A stretch of DNA of 64,000 nucleotides from Plutella xylostella (Eukaryota > Arthropoda > Insecta > Lepidoptera > Plutellidae): the NCBI RefSeq assembly GCF_932276165.1, contig NC_063999.1, positions 8,372,501 to 8,436,500 of the forward strand. Reading direction: 5' to 3'. A model generated the notes under the pieces. That model saw nothing but the letters and a program-made list of their open reading frames with translations, did no database searches and was not told where the DNA came from. The translations under genes were made by a program, and so were the position numbers. Positions 31,962 to 43,005 of this stretch are shown here, piece after piece. The first letter of the stretch is position 1; each line of letters starts with the position of its first letter.

Positions 31962-32277
31962 TGCAGGTAGCCGAGGGCGAACTACCATACAAAAGAATTT
32001 ATACCTAATCCTATCCTAGGTTTAGTTAACTTTGAATTTTAATAGCTATCTTTGGAGTTTGAAATTAAAGAAAAGATTATGATAATTAAGTTGTATTATA
32101 GATAAAGGATTACAATATTTGGTACAAATAAATTGAGGAACCGATGTTATGCGTGCGCGATAATAAAGCCCTCTGATGGTCTTAGCGCGGTAGCGGGGAT
32201 GCATCGATGTGCTCTGAGGTTGCCACTATAGGCATGAGCGGAGCGATTTTGATCGCGGGCGTGGCGGACACGCCACA
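31962..32277 (-). repeat. 5' LTR of the Gypsy element
   Basis: 316 bp, read as identical to 27495-27810. As the 5' LTR it carries the promoter for the minus-strand transcript. Confidence 0.93.
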
Positions 32278-32281
32278 AAAC

Positions 32282-33983
32282 TTCTATCTGTAATAGTTTT
32301 AATAATACTTTTACGAAGGAGATAGAAAATTTAAAGAATAAGCATGTTTGTTGTAATTTATTTCTGAACAGAGATGACTACGCGAAAAGCTGTAATGTCA
32401 GTATGAGGTACAAAAAAGTTTCAGCATTACAAATAGAAAAAATAATTGATAAGCTGTCGGCTGATAAGGCCCCCGGCTATGATGAAGTAAGAGCATGTGA
32501 TATAAAGTTTATTAAAAATTGTATAAGCCCTATTCTTGCAAAATTTGTTAACCTATGCATTGAACATACTGTATATCCAACGCCATTAAAACGGTCTATT
32601 ATACGGCCCATATTCAAACAAGGGAAACATGATGATTATGCAAATTATAGGCCAATAGCAATCTTATCTGTTATCAATAAAATTGTAGAAAAAGCTATAG
32701 TCACACAGATATCAGAGTTCTTAGAGAATAATGATGTACTTACAAAAACGCAGCATGGGTTTCGCAAACATAAGAGTACGGCCAGTGCCTTATCTCAGTT
32801 CACTGAGACAATGTATAACCACCTAGATAATCGTAAGCATATTGTAACCATTTTTATTGACTTCAAAAAAGCTTTTGACACCCTCGAGCACGACCTACTG
32901 CTGCAGGCCATGCGGGAGTGCGGCGTGCGCGGGGGGGTCAACAGCTGGCTCCGAGAGTACCTCACTGGCCGCCAGATGAGCACAGCGGTGGGTGCGACTA
33001 AAAGTGTATTTGCAGATATTAGAACCGGTGTGCCGACCGGATCTGTTTTTGGGCCGATTGGGTATATTATGCACGTTAACAATGTTGCCAATGTAATCCA
33101 TAACTGCGACGTGTACATGTATGCAGACGATATGTGCATCATATACGCGCATAAAGATCAGGACATCATAGAAAAACATATTCAAAGTGACCTAGATAGC
33201 ATAACAAAGTGGGCACATGACAATGGGATTATTATAAATATATCGAAAACAAAAGGTATGCACATATCGTCCCCGCATAATATAAAGCATGGTAAACAAT
33301 ATCATATAGTAGGACATACTTATGAATGTCTCCATAATCAATGTAAAGTATGTTGTTGTGATAATATTGAATTTGTATCTACTTTCAAATACCTTGGATT
33401 AGTCATAGATAGAAACCTTAATTGGAAATATCATATTGATGAGATTTGTAAGAAAATGAGATATTTGTTATGTAAGTTTCACCAGCTTAAGCGAGTTTTA
33501 AATAGAAAAACCTTATACATGGTTTATTTTGCACTGGTAGATTCTCTTATCGATTATGGGTTAATGACCTATGGACGCACTTTCAAAACAAACTTAAATC
33601 AAATCAAGAACCTGCAAGTAAGATTCCTTAAAATGTTAGTTGGTAGTAAAACAAAACGAGACTGTAAAGGATGTTACAATAAACTATTTAAACATTGTAA
33701 AATACTACCTATACATTGTAAAGTTACTTATAGCATTGCGATTAATCACTTTAAAGCGGAAGAATTCATATTTCAAAAACCAAGTAAAACAAATAAAAGA
33801 AGAATAGGTAAAAACTTTATTGAATGCTTTAAACCAACTAATTACTATGGTGAAAGATTATTCAAATACTTAGTGCCGAAATTTTATAACAAGTTGCCAG
33901 CGGAGTTTTTCAGATCTACATCCAAAAACATGTTTAAGAATCGTGTGAAAGATTTTTTACTGAACAATTTAGAAACTGTGTAG
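32282..33983 (+). CDS. Non-LTR retrotransposon ORF2, C-terminal part (reverse transcriptase)
   Basis: This continues the frame of 26119-27494 once the Gypsy insert and one AAAC copy are discounted. RT blocks: LSADKAPGYDEV, YRPIAILSVINKIVEKAI, TQHGFRKHKSTASALSQF, FIDFKKAFDTLEH (catalytic Asp), GVPTGSVFGPIGYIMHVNN, then YADD (33120-33131) and FKYLGLVIDRNLNW. All three catalytic Asp residues are present. A Cys/His-rich insertion (HTYECLHNQCKVCCC) before the IEFVSTFKYLG block and DCKGCYNKLFKHCK later could bind metal. A GC-rich patch covers 32880-32995. The stop is at 33981-33983. This is the catalytic subunit for target-primed reverse transcription, now separated from its endonuclease, so this copy cannot move. 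Confidence 0.88.
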
Positions 33984-34140
33984 TTCAATAATAATATGTA
34001 ATGTACTGTATACTAAAACACCTTTTGTAAATCGAGCATTTTTATTTAAACTTAAGTAAACATAATTGAAATATGATAATTCGTGATTTTGACAAAAAAA
34101 CATAAACGTCTTTAAAACTTTAGAACCAAAACCAAAAGAT
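33984..34140 (+). other. Probable 3' UTR of the split non-LTR element
   Basis: AT-rich sequence after the ORF2 stop. No microsatellite tail is visible before the 170-bp array begins, so the element's 3' end is not defined. Confidence 0.35.
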
Positions 34141-34745
34141 AGATGCGACGACGAGCAAAGCGAGGAGGAGCGTGTTAGGTGCACATAGATATCGAAAAAC
34201 AAAGCGGAGCGCAGCGAAGCGGAGCGGAGCGTTTCAAATATAGAGCAAAACAATTGTTAGGATTTTTATGGTGTTTAAACTTAAAAACCTTAGAACCTAA
34301 ACCTAAAGATAGGTGCGACGACGAGCAAAGCGAGGAGGAGCGTGTTAGGTGCACATAGATATCGAAAAACAAAGCGGAGCGCAGCGAAGCGGAGCGGAGC
34401 GTTTCAAATATAGAGCAAAACAATTGTTAGGATTTTTATGGTGTTTAAACTTAAAAACCTTAGGACCTAAACCTAAAGATAGGTGCGACGACGAGCAAAG
34501 CGAGGAGGAGCGTGTTAGGTGCACATAGATATCGAAAAACAAAGCGGAGCGCAGCGAAGCGGAGCGGAGCGTTTCAAATATAGAGCAAACAATTTCTAGG
34601 ATTTTTATGGTGTTTAAACTTAAAAACCTTAGGACTTAAACCTAAAGATAGGTGCGACGACGAGCAAAGCGAGGAGGAGCGTGTTAGGTGCACATTGATA
34701 TCGAAAAACAAAGCGGAGCGCAGCGAAGCGGAGCGGAGCGTTTCA
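34141..34745. repeat. Four tandem copies of a 170-bp repeat
   Basis: Units start at 34141, 34311, 34481 and 34650 (spacing 170, 170, 169). Each has AGGTGCGACGACGAGCAAAG, then GTGTTAGGTGCACATAGATA, then a GC-rich run of AAGCGGAGCGCAGCG-type hexamers, then an AT-rich half with GGTGTTTAAACTTAAAAACC. The copies are nearly identical, so amplification or homogenisation is recent. Open frames across the array are by-products of the repeat. Confidence 0.93.
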
Positions 34746-34829
34746 CATAATATAGCTTAAAAAATATTGTTTTTATACGCATTATGCTGCATTATTCATA
34801 ATAGATAACAATTTCTTGTTAACTAAGAA

Positions 34830-34957
34830 ACATTCGGGAATTTGTATTTTCGGAATATTAAAACTTCGGGATTCGTAATTTAAATAATTCGATAAAATAA
34901 AAATCGTACTTTTGAAACATCGAAATAATAATATTCGGAAAATTGACTTTCGTCATT
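34830..34957. repeat. TTCGG-rich repeat, left flank of the 4.5-kb units
   Basis: ATTCGGGAATTTG, TTTTCGGAATATT, CTTCGGGATTCG and ATTCGGAAAATTG occur within about 110 bp. The same kind of sequence lies to the right of the second 4.5-kb unit (43975-44115), so the tandem pair may sit inside one older repeat. Confidence 0.55.
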
Positions 34958-35280
34958 ATTATAATATATAAAGCTGGATTACCACTGACTGATTCATTGA
35001 CATAGTAGTTCTCCCAGAAGGAGTCATTTTTTGATATAATAATGTTTTAGGGAAATGTACAGGGTGCTCGGGTGAGTAGAGAAAAAATCCGAAATTTTAA
35101 AAAAAGTTGTAAAAAAAAAAAATTTTTTTTGCTCCTCTTTTTTGGTGACCATACATTTTTTCATATTTCGAGGGTGTATTTAGAATGTCTGACAGATTAT
35201 AAAAAAAATATAAAAAAATAAAAAAACAAAATGGCGGCCGAGTTGCAGTGAAGCAAAGTTTAGGGCGTGTCAGACCCGAC

Positions 35281-36420
35281 TTGAGGTGAATTGATCTCCC
35301 GGAAGGGGGGGAGGTGGGGGGATGCTGTTTTTTGTAAACGATGAGGCACATGATGAAATTTATGGGAAAATTCCAAAAAATGATTTTTTTTTAATTGCGG
35401 GGGGAGGGGAGATTTTTTTATAAAAACGTGTTTTTTCGGGGATTTTCAAAGCATTTTTTTATTGTGTTCGAGGCATTTGACAGGTTTGACTTGTATGAAG
35501 CGGTTGGGTAGTTTGACGAGTAGAGTTGCCATGTGAAAAATATTTCCCCATTTTTAGGGTAAATTTCGAGATTTTCCCCAAAAACATGAAAAGTAGAAAT
35601 GGCCATTTTTGATTTTAAAATTTGATGCAGTTTTGTCGGAAAGATCCGTACTAATGACATTTGACTATTTTTATTACTTTCGACTGGCAACCCTGGGCGA
35701 TAGGCGAGATTATATTTTTTTGGATTTTTTTACGTCGACCCAACTTGAGGTGAATTGATCTCCCAGAAGGGAGGCAGGTGGGGTGATGATTTTTGTTGTA
35801 CACGGTCTGTTGTATGGTGCAATTTACGGGAAAATTCCGAAAAATTGAAAAATCAAAATGGCGGACTGCTTTGGCGGCCATTTTGTAAAAGTGACTTTTT
35901 TTCACGATTTTTGATTGGTTTTTTCACATGTTTAGTGTGGTTGGGGAGATTTGTCTTGTATAGCGCATTTGTGTAGTTTGTTGGGTAGACTATACCAGTT
36001 AAATAAAAAATCCCCATTTTTAGGGAAAATTTTGAGATTTTCCCCAAAAACATAAAAAATAGAAATAACCGTTTTGGATTTTAAAAAATGATGCAGTTTA
36101 GTCAGAAAGGCTCATACTAATGACATTTGACTATTTTTATCACTTTCAGCTGGCAACCCTGAGAAATACGGGAGATTATATTTTTGAAAAAGTTCGACGT
36201 CGATTCAAGTTGAGGTGAATTGATCTCCCAGAAGGGGGGGAGGTGGGGTGATGTTTTTCTTTGTACATGGTTGGATATATGGTGAAATTTATGGGAAAAT
36301 TCCGAAAACTGCAAAAATCTAAATGGCGGATGATGTGGCAGCCATTTTGTAAAAGAGAAATTTTACATGTTTTAAGGTAATTTCACCTGTATTGAGTGGT
36401 CTGACAGTTTTGTCTTGTAG
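35281..36420. repeat. Three ~465-bp tandem repeats (unit 1)
   Basis: TTGAGGTGAATTGATCTCCC starts at 35281, 35745 and 36210. Each period also contains AAATGGCGG, TTTTCCCCAAAAACAT, GATGCAGTTT and ACTAATGACATTTGACTATT, then GGCAACCCTG. Corresponding copies in unit 2 begin near 39770, 40234 and 40698. Related minus-strand open frames appear in each period, but they vary in length, lack known domains and are not called. Confidence 0.9.
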
Positions 36421-36461
36421 AGCGCGTTTGTGTAGGTAGATGCATTTAGTTTTCTTATGAA

Positions 36462-37420
36462 ATAAAAACTCCCCATTTTTAGGGAAAAAAACAAAATTTC
36501 CCTAAAAACATGGGAAATTTTACATAAATATGCAATTTTATCGTTTTGTGATGGTCTGAGGGGATTCGAATGTATGGCGCGTTTGTGTAGTTAAATGCAT
36601 AGATTTTTAATTAATAATAAAAACTCCTCACTTATAGGAAAAAAAACAAAATTTCCCTAAAAACATGGGAAAATTTACATAAATATGCAATTTTATCGTT
36701 TTGTGATGGTCTGAGGGGTTTTGAATGTAAAGCGTGTTTGTGCAGTTAAATGCATACAATTTAAATTTAAAATAAAAACTCCCCACTTATGGGGAAAATA
36801 ATCAAAATTTCCCTAAAAACGTATAAAAAATTACCAACATTTTCAACAACAACAATTTCACCCCGTTCAAGTGGTCAGACAGATTTATGGTATATGGCGC
36901 ATTTGTGTAGATAAATACAAAAAATAATTATTTAAAATAAAAACTCCCCACTTCTAGGGAAAAAATTAAAATTTCCCTAAAAACGTACAAAAAATTACCA
37001 ACATTAGCAATTTCACCCCGTTGAAGTGGTCAGAAAGATTTATGGTATATGGCGTATTTGTGTAGATAAATACAAACAATAATTATATTATAATGAAAAC
37101 TCCCCACTTTTAGGGAAAAAATCTAAATTTCCCCAAAAACATGGAAAAATTTATCAACATTGGCAATTTCATCCCTTTATAGTGGTCAGACTCATTTATG
37201 GTATATGGCGCATTGGTGTAGATAAATACAAACAATAATTATTTAAAATAAAAACTCCCCACTTGTAGGGAAAAAATCAAAATTTCCCTAAAAACGTAGA
37301 AAAAATTACCAACATTAGCAATTTCACCCCTTTGAAGTGGTCAGACAGATTTGTGGTAAGTATATGGCGCATTATGGAGAAAAAATATTTTTCCTAAAAA
37401 TATACAAAATGTAAATCAAC
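36462..37420. repeat. Six ~155-bp tandem repeats (unit 1)
   Basis: ATAAAAACTCCCCACTT-type starts lie near 36462, 36617, 36772, 36937, 37093 and 37248. Each has an AAATTTCCCTAAAAAC block and ends with a TATGGCGCATTTGTGTAG block. Unit 2 has five copies (from about 40949), one fewer, so copy number has changed since the duplication. Confidence 0.85.
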
Positions 37421-37437
37421 TTTACCGCAGTGTATGT

Positions 37438-38130
37438 GCCGAGCGCAGCGAGGCCATAGTCCTTTTACAAGCTATACCAAAATAAAACCAGCCGAGCGCA
37501 GAGAGGCATCCGATAAGTAACCCTGCCATAAAGGAAAGAAATCCGAGCGAAGCGAGGCATTAGGTATCATAATTATTAATATCAATTAAGAAAAACTACG
37601 GAAAAAGTCCCGTTTACGAAGTGGAAAGCCGAGCGAAGCGAGGTAAAACAACCTAAACCATCAATCCAAAACCTAGAGAGCCGAGCGGAGCGAGGCAAAA
37701 CTACTGAAACCAACATCCGAAAACCCGACGAGCCGAGCGAAGCGAGGCTAAAGCACAATAAACAACAAGTGCCTATGTAACTGCAGAGCCGAGCGAAGCG
37801 AGGCAAAACAACCGAGACTACCATTCCGAGACGTGGAGAGGAGCCGAGCGAAGCGAGGCTAAACTACTTTAATCACCAACTGCCTGTTTAACTGGAGAGC
37901 CGAGCGCAGCGAGGCAAAACAATCCAAACCATCATACCACAAACCTTGGAGAGCCGAGCGCAGCGAGGCATAACATTTCGAAACATCATACCACAACCAC
38001 TGAAGAGCCGAGCGCAGCGAGGCAATACAACTTAAGTATAACCTTACCGTAAAAGATGAGCCGAGCGAAGCGAGGCAAAACAATGCGAACCACCATACTT
38101 CAAACCCTGGAGAGCAGAGCGAAGCGAGGC
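37438..38130. repeat. Array of 13 GCCGAGCGNAGCGAGGC motifs (unit 1)
   Basis: The 17-mer, with A, C or G at position 9, lies at 37438, 37491, 37542, 37628, 37680, 37732, 37788, 37843, 37899, 37953, 38007, 38060 and 38114. Spacing is 51-56 bp except one gap of 86. The motif is kept far better than the AT-rich spacers between copies. The same array is in unit 2 (41653-42350). Function unknown. Confidence 0.93.
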
Positions 38131-38799
38131 AAGACTACTCAAACTCTCGTCAACACAACTATATAACCTGAGAGCCGATTGTGGCTAAGAAATAACTTGA
38201 ATGAATAAAAAAGAAAGACAAAGTGTTACTCGTAGTTTGGGCCCGTTTATAGTTCCATAATACGTGTGCAACCAATTATGGATTAAATTTAAGTAAAGCA
38301 TTATTCTATAATGTTAAAAAACGCTCTTTATCCTACTTACTTACTGTGTCTTAAACAGCAAACCCACATAAGAAATTAATGTAAGTATCAAAAAAGCCTG
38401 TAAATTTCATTGCTATGAAAAAGTTTCTCTTCAGGACAGAGTAAACTAATAATCGAGAAGCTAGAAAAACGCGCAAATGGAGGTGACTCAGATTTTTTAT
38501 GAGGTGTTAAAGAACCCAATATTTCTACACAAAACTATGTCGGTAAGTTAACGAAAGTAAGTAAGAAAAGTTTACAAAACCATAAAATGTTAATATAGAT
38601 CAGTTTCTCTACCGTATTTGTGTGAGACAATCCGTAATTTAAAAACAGTTTTCACGGTAAAGTTTTAAAAAACTCTACAGGAATTGGGGTTGTATGGGGT
38701 CGGCATTTTGTGAGTGGAACTTATTCATTGCCCGGGAGTGTACAACGAATATTTCTTTAATTTGTAAGTTGTGAGTGTATTATGAGAAAATCAATACCC

Positions 38800-39380
38800 A
38801 TCTACTACCAAATTTCATACTGAAATTAGATTTCAAGGGAAAACTAAACCCCATAAAATATTCGATACGTTATAGTCAAGTGAATAACCGTATCTCACCA
38901 AAATTCATACTGAAAACCGTATCACACCTAAAATAAAATCATCACTACCCCTTTAATGAAGAAATTCATAGTAAAAGCAGTTTATAAGGCATAACAAAAC
39001 GCAACAAGGATTTGCTACGGTATGTTCACGTCAATACCCTGCTGAAACCGAAATTCATACTAAAAACTGTAACCCCCCCTGAAATAAAATCATCAGTACC
39101 CCTTTTATAACGAAATTCATACGGAAAACAGTTTTTAATCCCAAACAAAACACAACAAAGACTTGCTACGGTTTGTTCAAGACAATAACTTGCTGAAACC
39201 GAAATTCATACTGAAAACTAATCCCACCTGAAACAAAATCATCAGTAGGTACCCCTTTAATAAAAAAAAAAACATAGTGAACACAGTTTTTAACGCATAA
39301 CAAAACGCAAGAAAGATTTGCTACGGTATATTCAAGTCAATACCCTGCTGAAACTGAAATTCATACTGAAAACTGTCTCC
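38800..39380. repeat. ~150-bp repeats near the 3' end of unit 1
   Basis: GAAATTCATACTGAAAAC and GATTTGCTACGGTATGTTC-type blocks recur about every 150 bp (near 39011, 39163 and 39316) with intervening AAATCATCAGTACCCCTT. They are matched in unit 2 at 43500-43890. Confidence 0.8.
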
Positions 39381-41652
39381 CACCTAAACCAAAAGCATCA
39401 AAGCACCGCGCGGCTGCTTGCAGCCCGCGCCACAACGCAACCTCTAGTTATAATATATATAGCTGGATTACCACTGACACACTGACTGACATGATTGTTC
39501 TCCCAGAAGGAGCCATTTTTTGATATAAAAATGTTTTAGGGAAATGTACAGGGTGCTCGGGTGAGTAGAGAAAAACCTCGACTTTTTAAAAAAAGTTGTA
39601 AAAAAAAAAAATTTTTTTTGCTCCTCCATTTTGGTGACCATACATTTTTTTATATTTCGAGGGTGTATTTAGAATGTTTGACAGATTATAAAAAAAATAT
39701 AAAAAAATAAAAAAACAAAATGGCGGCCGAGTTGCAGTGAAGTAAAGTTTAGGGCGTGTCAGACCCGACTTGAGGTGAATTGATCTCCCGGAAGGGGGGG
39801 AGGTGGGGGGATGGTGTTTTTTGTAAACGGTGGGGCACATGATGAAATTTAAGGGAAAATTCCAAAAAATGATTTTTTTTTTATTGCGGGGGGAGGGGAG
39901 ATTTTTTTATAAAAACGTGTTTTTTCGGGGATTTTCAAAGCATTTTTTTATTGTGTTGGGGGCATTTGACAGGTTTGACTTGTATAGAGCGGTTGTGTAG
40001 TTTGACGAGTAGAGTTGCCACGTGAAAGAATTTTCCCCATTTTTAGGGTAAATTTCGAGATTTTCCCCAAAAACATGAAAAGTAGAAATGGCCACTTTTG
40101 ATTTTAAAATTTGATGCAGTTTTGTCGGAAAAACCCGTACTAATGACATTTGACCATTTTTATTACTTTCGACTGGCAACCCTGAGCGATAGGCGAGATT
40201 ATATTTTTTCGGATTTTTTTACGTCGACCCAACTTGAGGTGAATTGATCTCCCAGAAGGGAGGCAGGTGGGGTGATGATTTTTTTTGGACACGGTCTGTT
40301 TTATGGTGCAGTTTATGGGAAAATTCCGAAAAGTTGAAAAACCAAAATGGCGGACTGCTTTGGCGGCCATTTTGTAAAAGTGACTTTTTTTCAAGATTTT
40401 TGATAGGATTTTTCACATGTTTAGAGTAGTTGGGGAGATTTGTCTTGTATAGCGCATTTGTGTAATTTGTTGGGTAGACTATACCAGTTAAATAAATTTT
40501 CCCCATTTTTAGGGAAAATTTCGAGAATTTCCCCAAAAACCTGAAAAATAGAAATAACCGTTTTGGATTTTAAAAAATGATGCAGTTTAGTCGGAAAGGC
40601 ACATACTAATGACATTTGACTATTTTTATCACTTTCGGCTGGCAACCCTGAAAAATACGGGAGATTATATTTTTGAAAAAGTTCGACGTCGATTCAAGTT
40701 GAGGTGAATTGATCTCCCAGAAGGGGGGAAGGTGGGGTGATGTTTTTCTTTGTAAATGGTTTTATAAATGGTGAAATTAATAGGAAAATTCCGAAAATTG
40801 CAAAAATCAAAATGGCGGATGAAGTGGCAGCCATTTTGTAAAAGAGAAATTTTACATGTTTTAAGTCTATTTCACCTGTATTGAGTGGTCTGACAGTTTT
40901 GACTTGTAGAGCGCGTTTGTGTGTTTAGGTACGCATAATTTTTCTATAAAATAAAAACTCCCCATTTTTAGGGAAAAAAACAAAATTTCCCCAAAAACAT
41001 GGGAAATTTTATATAAATATGCAATTTTATCGTTTTGTAATGCTCTGAGGGGGTTCGAATGTATGGCGCGTTTGTGTAGTTAAATGCATAGATTTTTAAA
41101 TTATAATAAAAACTACCCACTTAAAGGAAAAAAAACAAAATTTCCCTAAAAACATGGGAAAATTTACATAAATATGCAATTTTATCACTTTGAGATGGTC
41201 TGAGGGGTTTCGAATGTATAACGTGTTTGTGTAGTTAAATGCGTACAATTTTAATTTAAAATAAAAACTCCCCACTTATATGAAAAAAAATCTAATTTTC
41301 CCTATAAACGTAGAAAAAATTACCAACATTAGCAATTTCACCCCGTTGAAGTGGTCGTACAGATTTATGGTATATGGCGCATTTGTGTAGATAAATACAA
41401 ACAATAATTATTTAAAATAAAAACTCCCCACTTCTAGGGAAAAAATCAAAATTTCCCTAAAAACGTAGAAAAAATTACCAACATTAGCAATTTCACCTCT
41501 TTGAAGTGGTCAGACAGATTTGTGGTATATGGCGCATTTGTGAAGATAAAAACAAAGAATAATTTTTTTAAATTAAAACTCCCCACTTTTAGAGGAAAAA
41601 ATATTTTCCCTAAAAATATACAAAATGTAAATCAACTTTACCACAGTGTAAG

Positions 41653-42350
41653 TGCCGAGCGCAGCGAGGCCATAGTTCTTCTACAAGCTATACCAAAATA
41701 AAACCAGCCGAGCGCAGCGAGGCATCCGACAAGTAACCCTGCCATAAAAGAAAGAAATCCGAGCGAAGCGAGGCATTACGTATCATAATTATCAATATCA
41801 ATAAAGAAAGAAAAACTATGGGAAAAGTCCCGTTTAAGAAGTCGAAAGCCGAGCGAAGCGAGGCAAAACAACCTAAACCATCAATCCAAAACCTAGAGAG
41901 CCGAGCGGAGCGAGGCAAAACTACTGAAACCAACATCCGAAAACCCGAAGAGCGGAGCGAAGCGTGGCTAAAGTACAATAAACAGCATGTGCTTATGTAA
42001 CTGCAGAGCCGAGCGAAGCGAGGCAAAACAACCGAGACTACCATTCCGAGACCAGGAGAGGAGCCGAGCGCAGCGAGGCTAAATTACTTTAATCACCAAC
42101 TGCCTGTTTAACTGGAGAGCCGAGCGCAGCGAGGCTAAACAATCCAAATCATCATACCACAAACCCTGGAGAGCCGAGCGCAGCGAGGCAAAACATTTCA
42201 AAACATTATGCCACAACCACCGAATAGCCGAGCGCAGCGAGGCAATACAACTTAAGTATAACCTTACCGTAAAAGAGGAGCCGAGCGAAGCGAGGCAAAA
42301 CAAATCAAACCACCATACCGCAAACCCTGGAGCGCCGAGCGAAGCGAAAC
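41653..42350. repeat. Array of 13 GCCGAGCGNAGCGAGGC motifs (unit 2)
   Basis: Same number and spacing as in unit 1, including the one wider gap, from 41653 to about 42350. A few motifs have decayed (for example GCGGAGCGAAGCGTGGC near 41952 and the last copy near 42333). Confidence 0.9.
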
Positions 42351-42703
42351 AACACCACTCAAACCCTCGTCAACACAACTAGATATAACCTGAGAGCCGA
42401 TTGTGGCAAAGAAATACCTTCAATGAATAAAAAAGATAGACAAAGGTTTGGGCGCGTTTATAGTTCCAATTATGGATTAAATTGAAGTTAACCATACTTC
42501 TGTAAACAACAATCATAGGAAATGTTCAAAGTGTGTGTGTTCCAGTAAGAATTAAAAAAAAAAAAGTCTCAAACAGCAAACCCGAGTAAGAAATTAATGA
42601 ATAAAAAAGCCTGTGTATTTCGTTGCTATGAAAAAGTTTCTCTTCAGAACAAAGTAGGTAAACTAATAATCGAGACGCTAGAAAAACGCGCGAATGGAGG
42701 TGA

Positions 42704-43005
42704 GCGGTGGTAGCTCAGTCGGGTAAGAGCCCGCTTCTCACGCAAGAGATACGGGTTCGAATCCCGGCGCTGACATGTACCAATGAGTTCTTTTAACTTA
42801 AGTACAATGTATACCATCGCTCTTACGGTGAAGGAAGACATCGTGAGGAAACCTGCATATCTGAACCCACCAACCCGCAGTGGACCAGCGTGGTGGGAAA
42901 TGGTCCAAGCTTAGGAAGGCAGTTAAGACCTTGGGGATATGCACAAAGGTTCCACTCGAAAGAGCCAGGTGTAGGTACTTACACACAATAGAATAGAATA
43001 GAATA
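42704..43005 (+). repeat. tRNA-derived SINE, family C, copy 2
   Basis: The head GCGGTGGTAGCTCAGTCGGG, with GCTC..GAGC D-arm pairing, is followed by the B box GGGTTCGAATCCC (42753-42765) with a perfect CGGG/CCCG stem. The body and a (AATAG)n tail follow (42987-43005). GGAGGTGA flanks it on both sides (42696-42703, 43006-43013). Unit 1 has the uninterrupted site with a single GGAGGTGA at 38479-38486, which proves the insertion and its ends. Confidence 0.93.

Larger units (their letters stand above)
27495..32277 (-). mobile_element. Full-length Ty3/Gypsy LTR retrotransposon, CsRn1 clade
   Basis: This 4,783-bp element is bounded by two 316-bp LTRs and flanked by AAAC on both sides (27491-27494, 32278-32281), a 4-bp target duplication. 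On the minus strand it has, in order: 5' LTR, primer-binding site, gag, pol in the -1 frame, polypurine tract and 3' LTR. The primer-binding site fits tRNA-Trp and the Gag knuckle is CX2HX9CX3C; both are known marks of the CsRn1/Kabuki group. gag and pol are open throughout and I read the LTRs as identical, so the insertion is recent and possibly still competent. No envelope gene is present. It inserted into ORF2 of a non-LTR element. Confidence 0.93.
34959..39447 (+). mobile_element. 4.5-kb Helitron-like noncoding element, unit 1 of a tandem pair
   Basis: It starts TTATAATATATAAAGCTGGA and ends with a GC-rich hairpin (GCGCGGCTGC/GCAGCCCGCGC, 39408-39430), 13 bases and CTAG (39444-39447). A hairpin shortly before CTAG and a TATAATATATAAAGC 5' end fit non-autonomous Helitrons, which also occur as head-to-tail arrays. 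Inside, in order: three ~465-bp repeats, six ~155-bp repeats, a 13-member GCCGAGCGNAGCGAGGC array, a short unique part and a ~150-bp repeat set. I see no Rep/helicase or any other protein gene. The other possibility is a satellite-like tandem repeat unrelated to transposition. Confidence 0.6.

Noticed and set aside
37438..38130. CRISPR-like array of short repeats with spacers
   Set aside because: The context is eukaryotic transposon DNA, there are no cas-type genes, the repeats are 17 bp with a variable base, and the duplicate array in unit 2 has matching spacers.
34169..42303. Several 60-120 codon open frames over the 170-bp array and the 4.5-kb units
   Set aside because: They arise from the repeat units themselves, vary in length between copies, lack domains and occur on both strands.
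42704..42775. Possible genuine tRNA gene (clear D-arm and T-arm, B box)
   Set aside because: The sequence continues into a SINE body and tail shared with two other copies and is flanked by a target duplication; the acceptor stem is incomplete.
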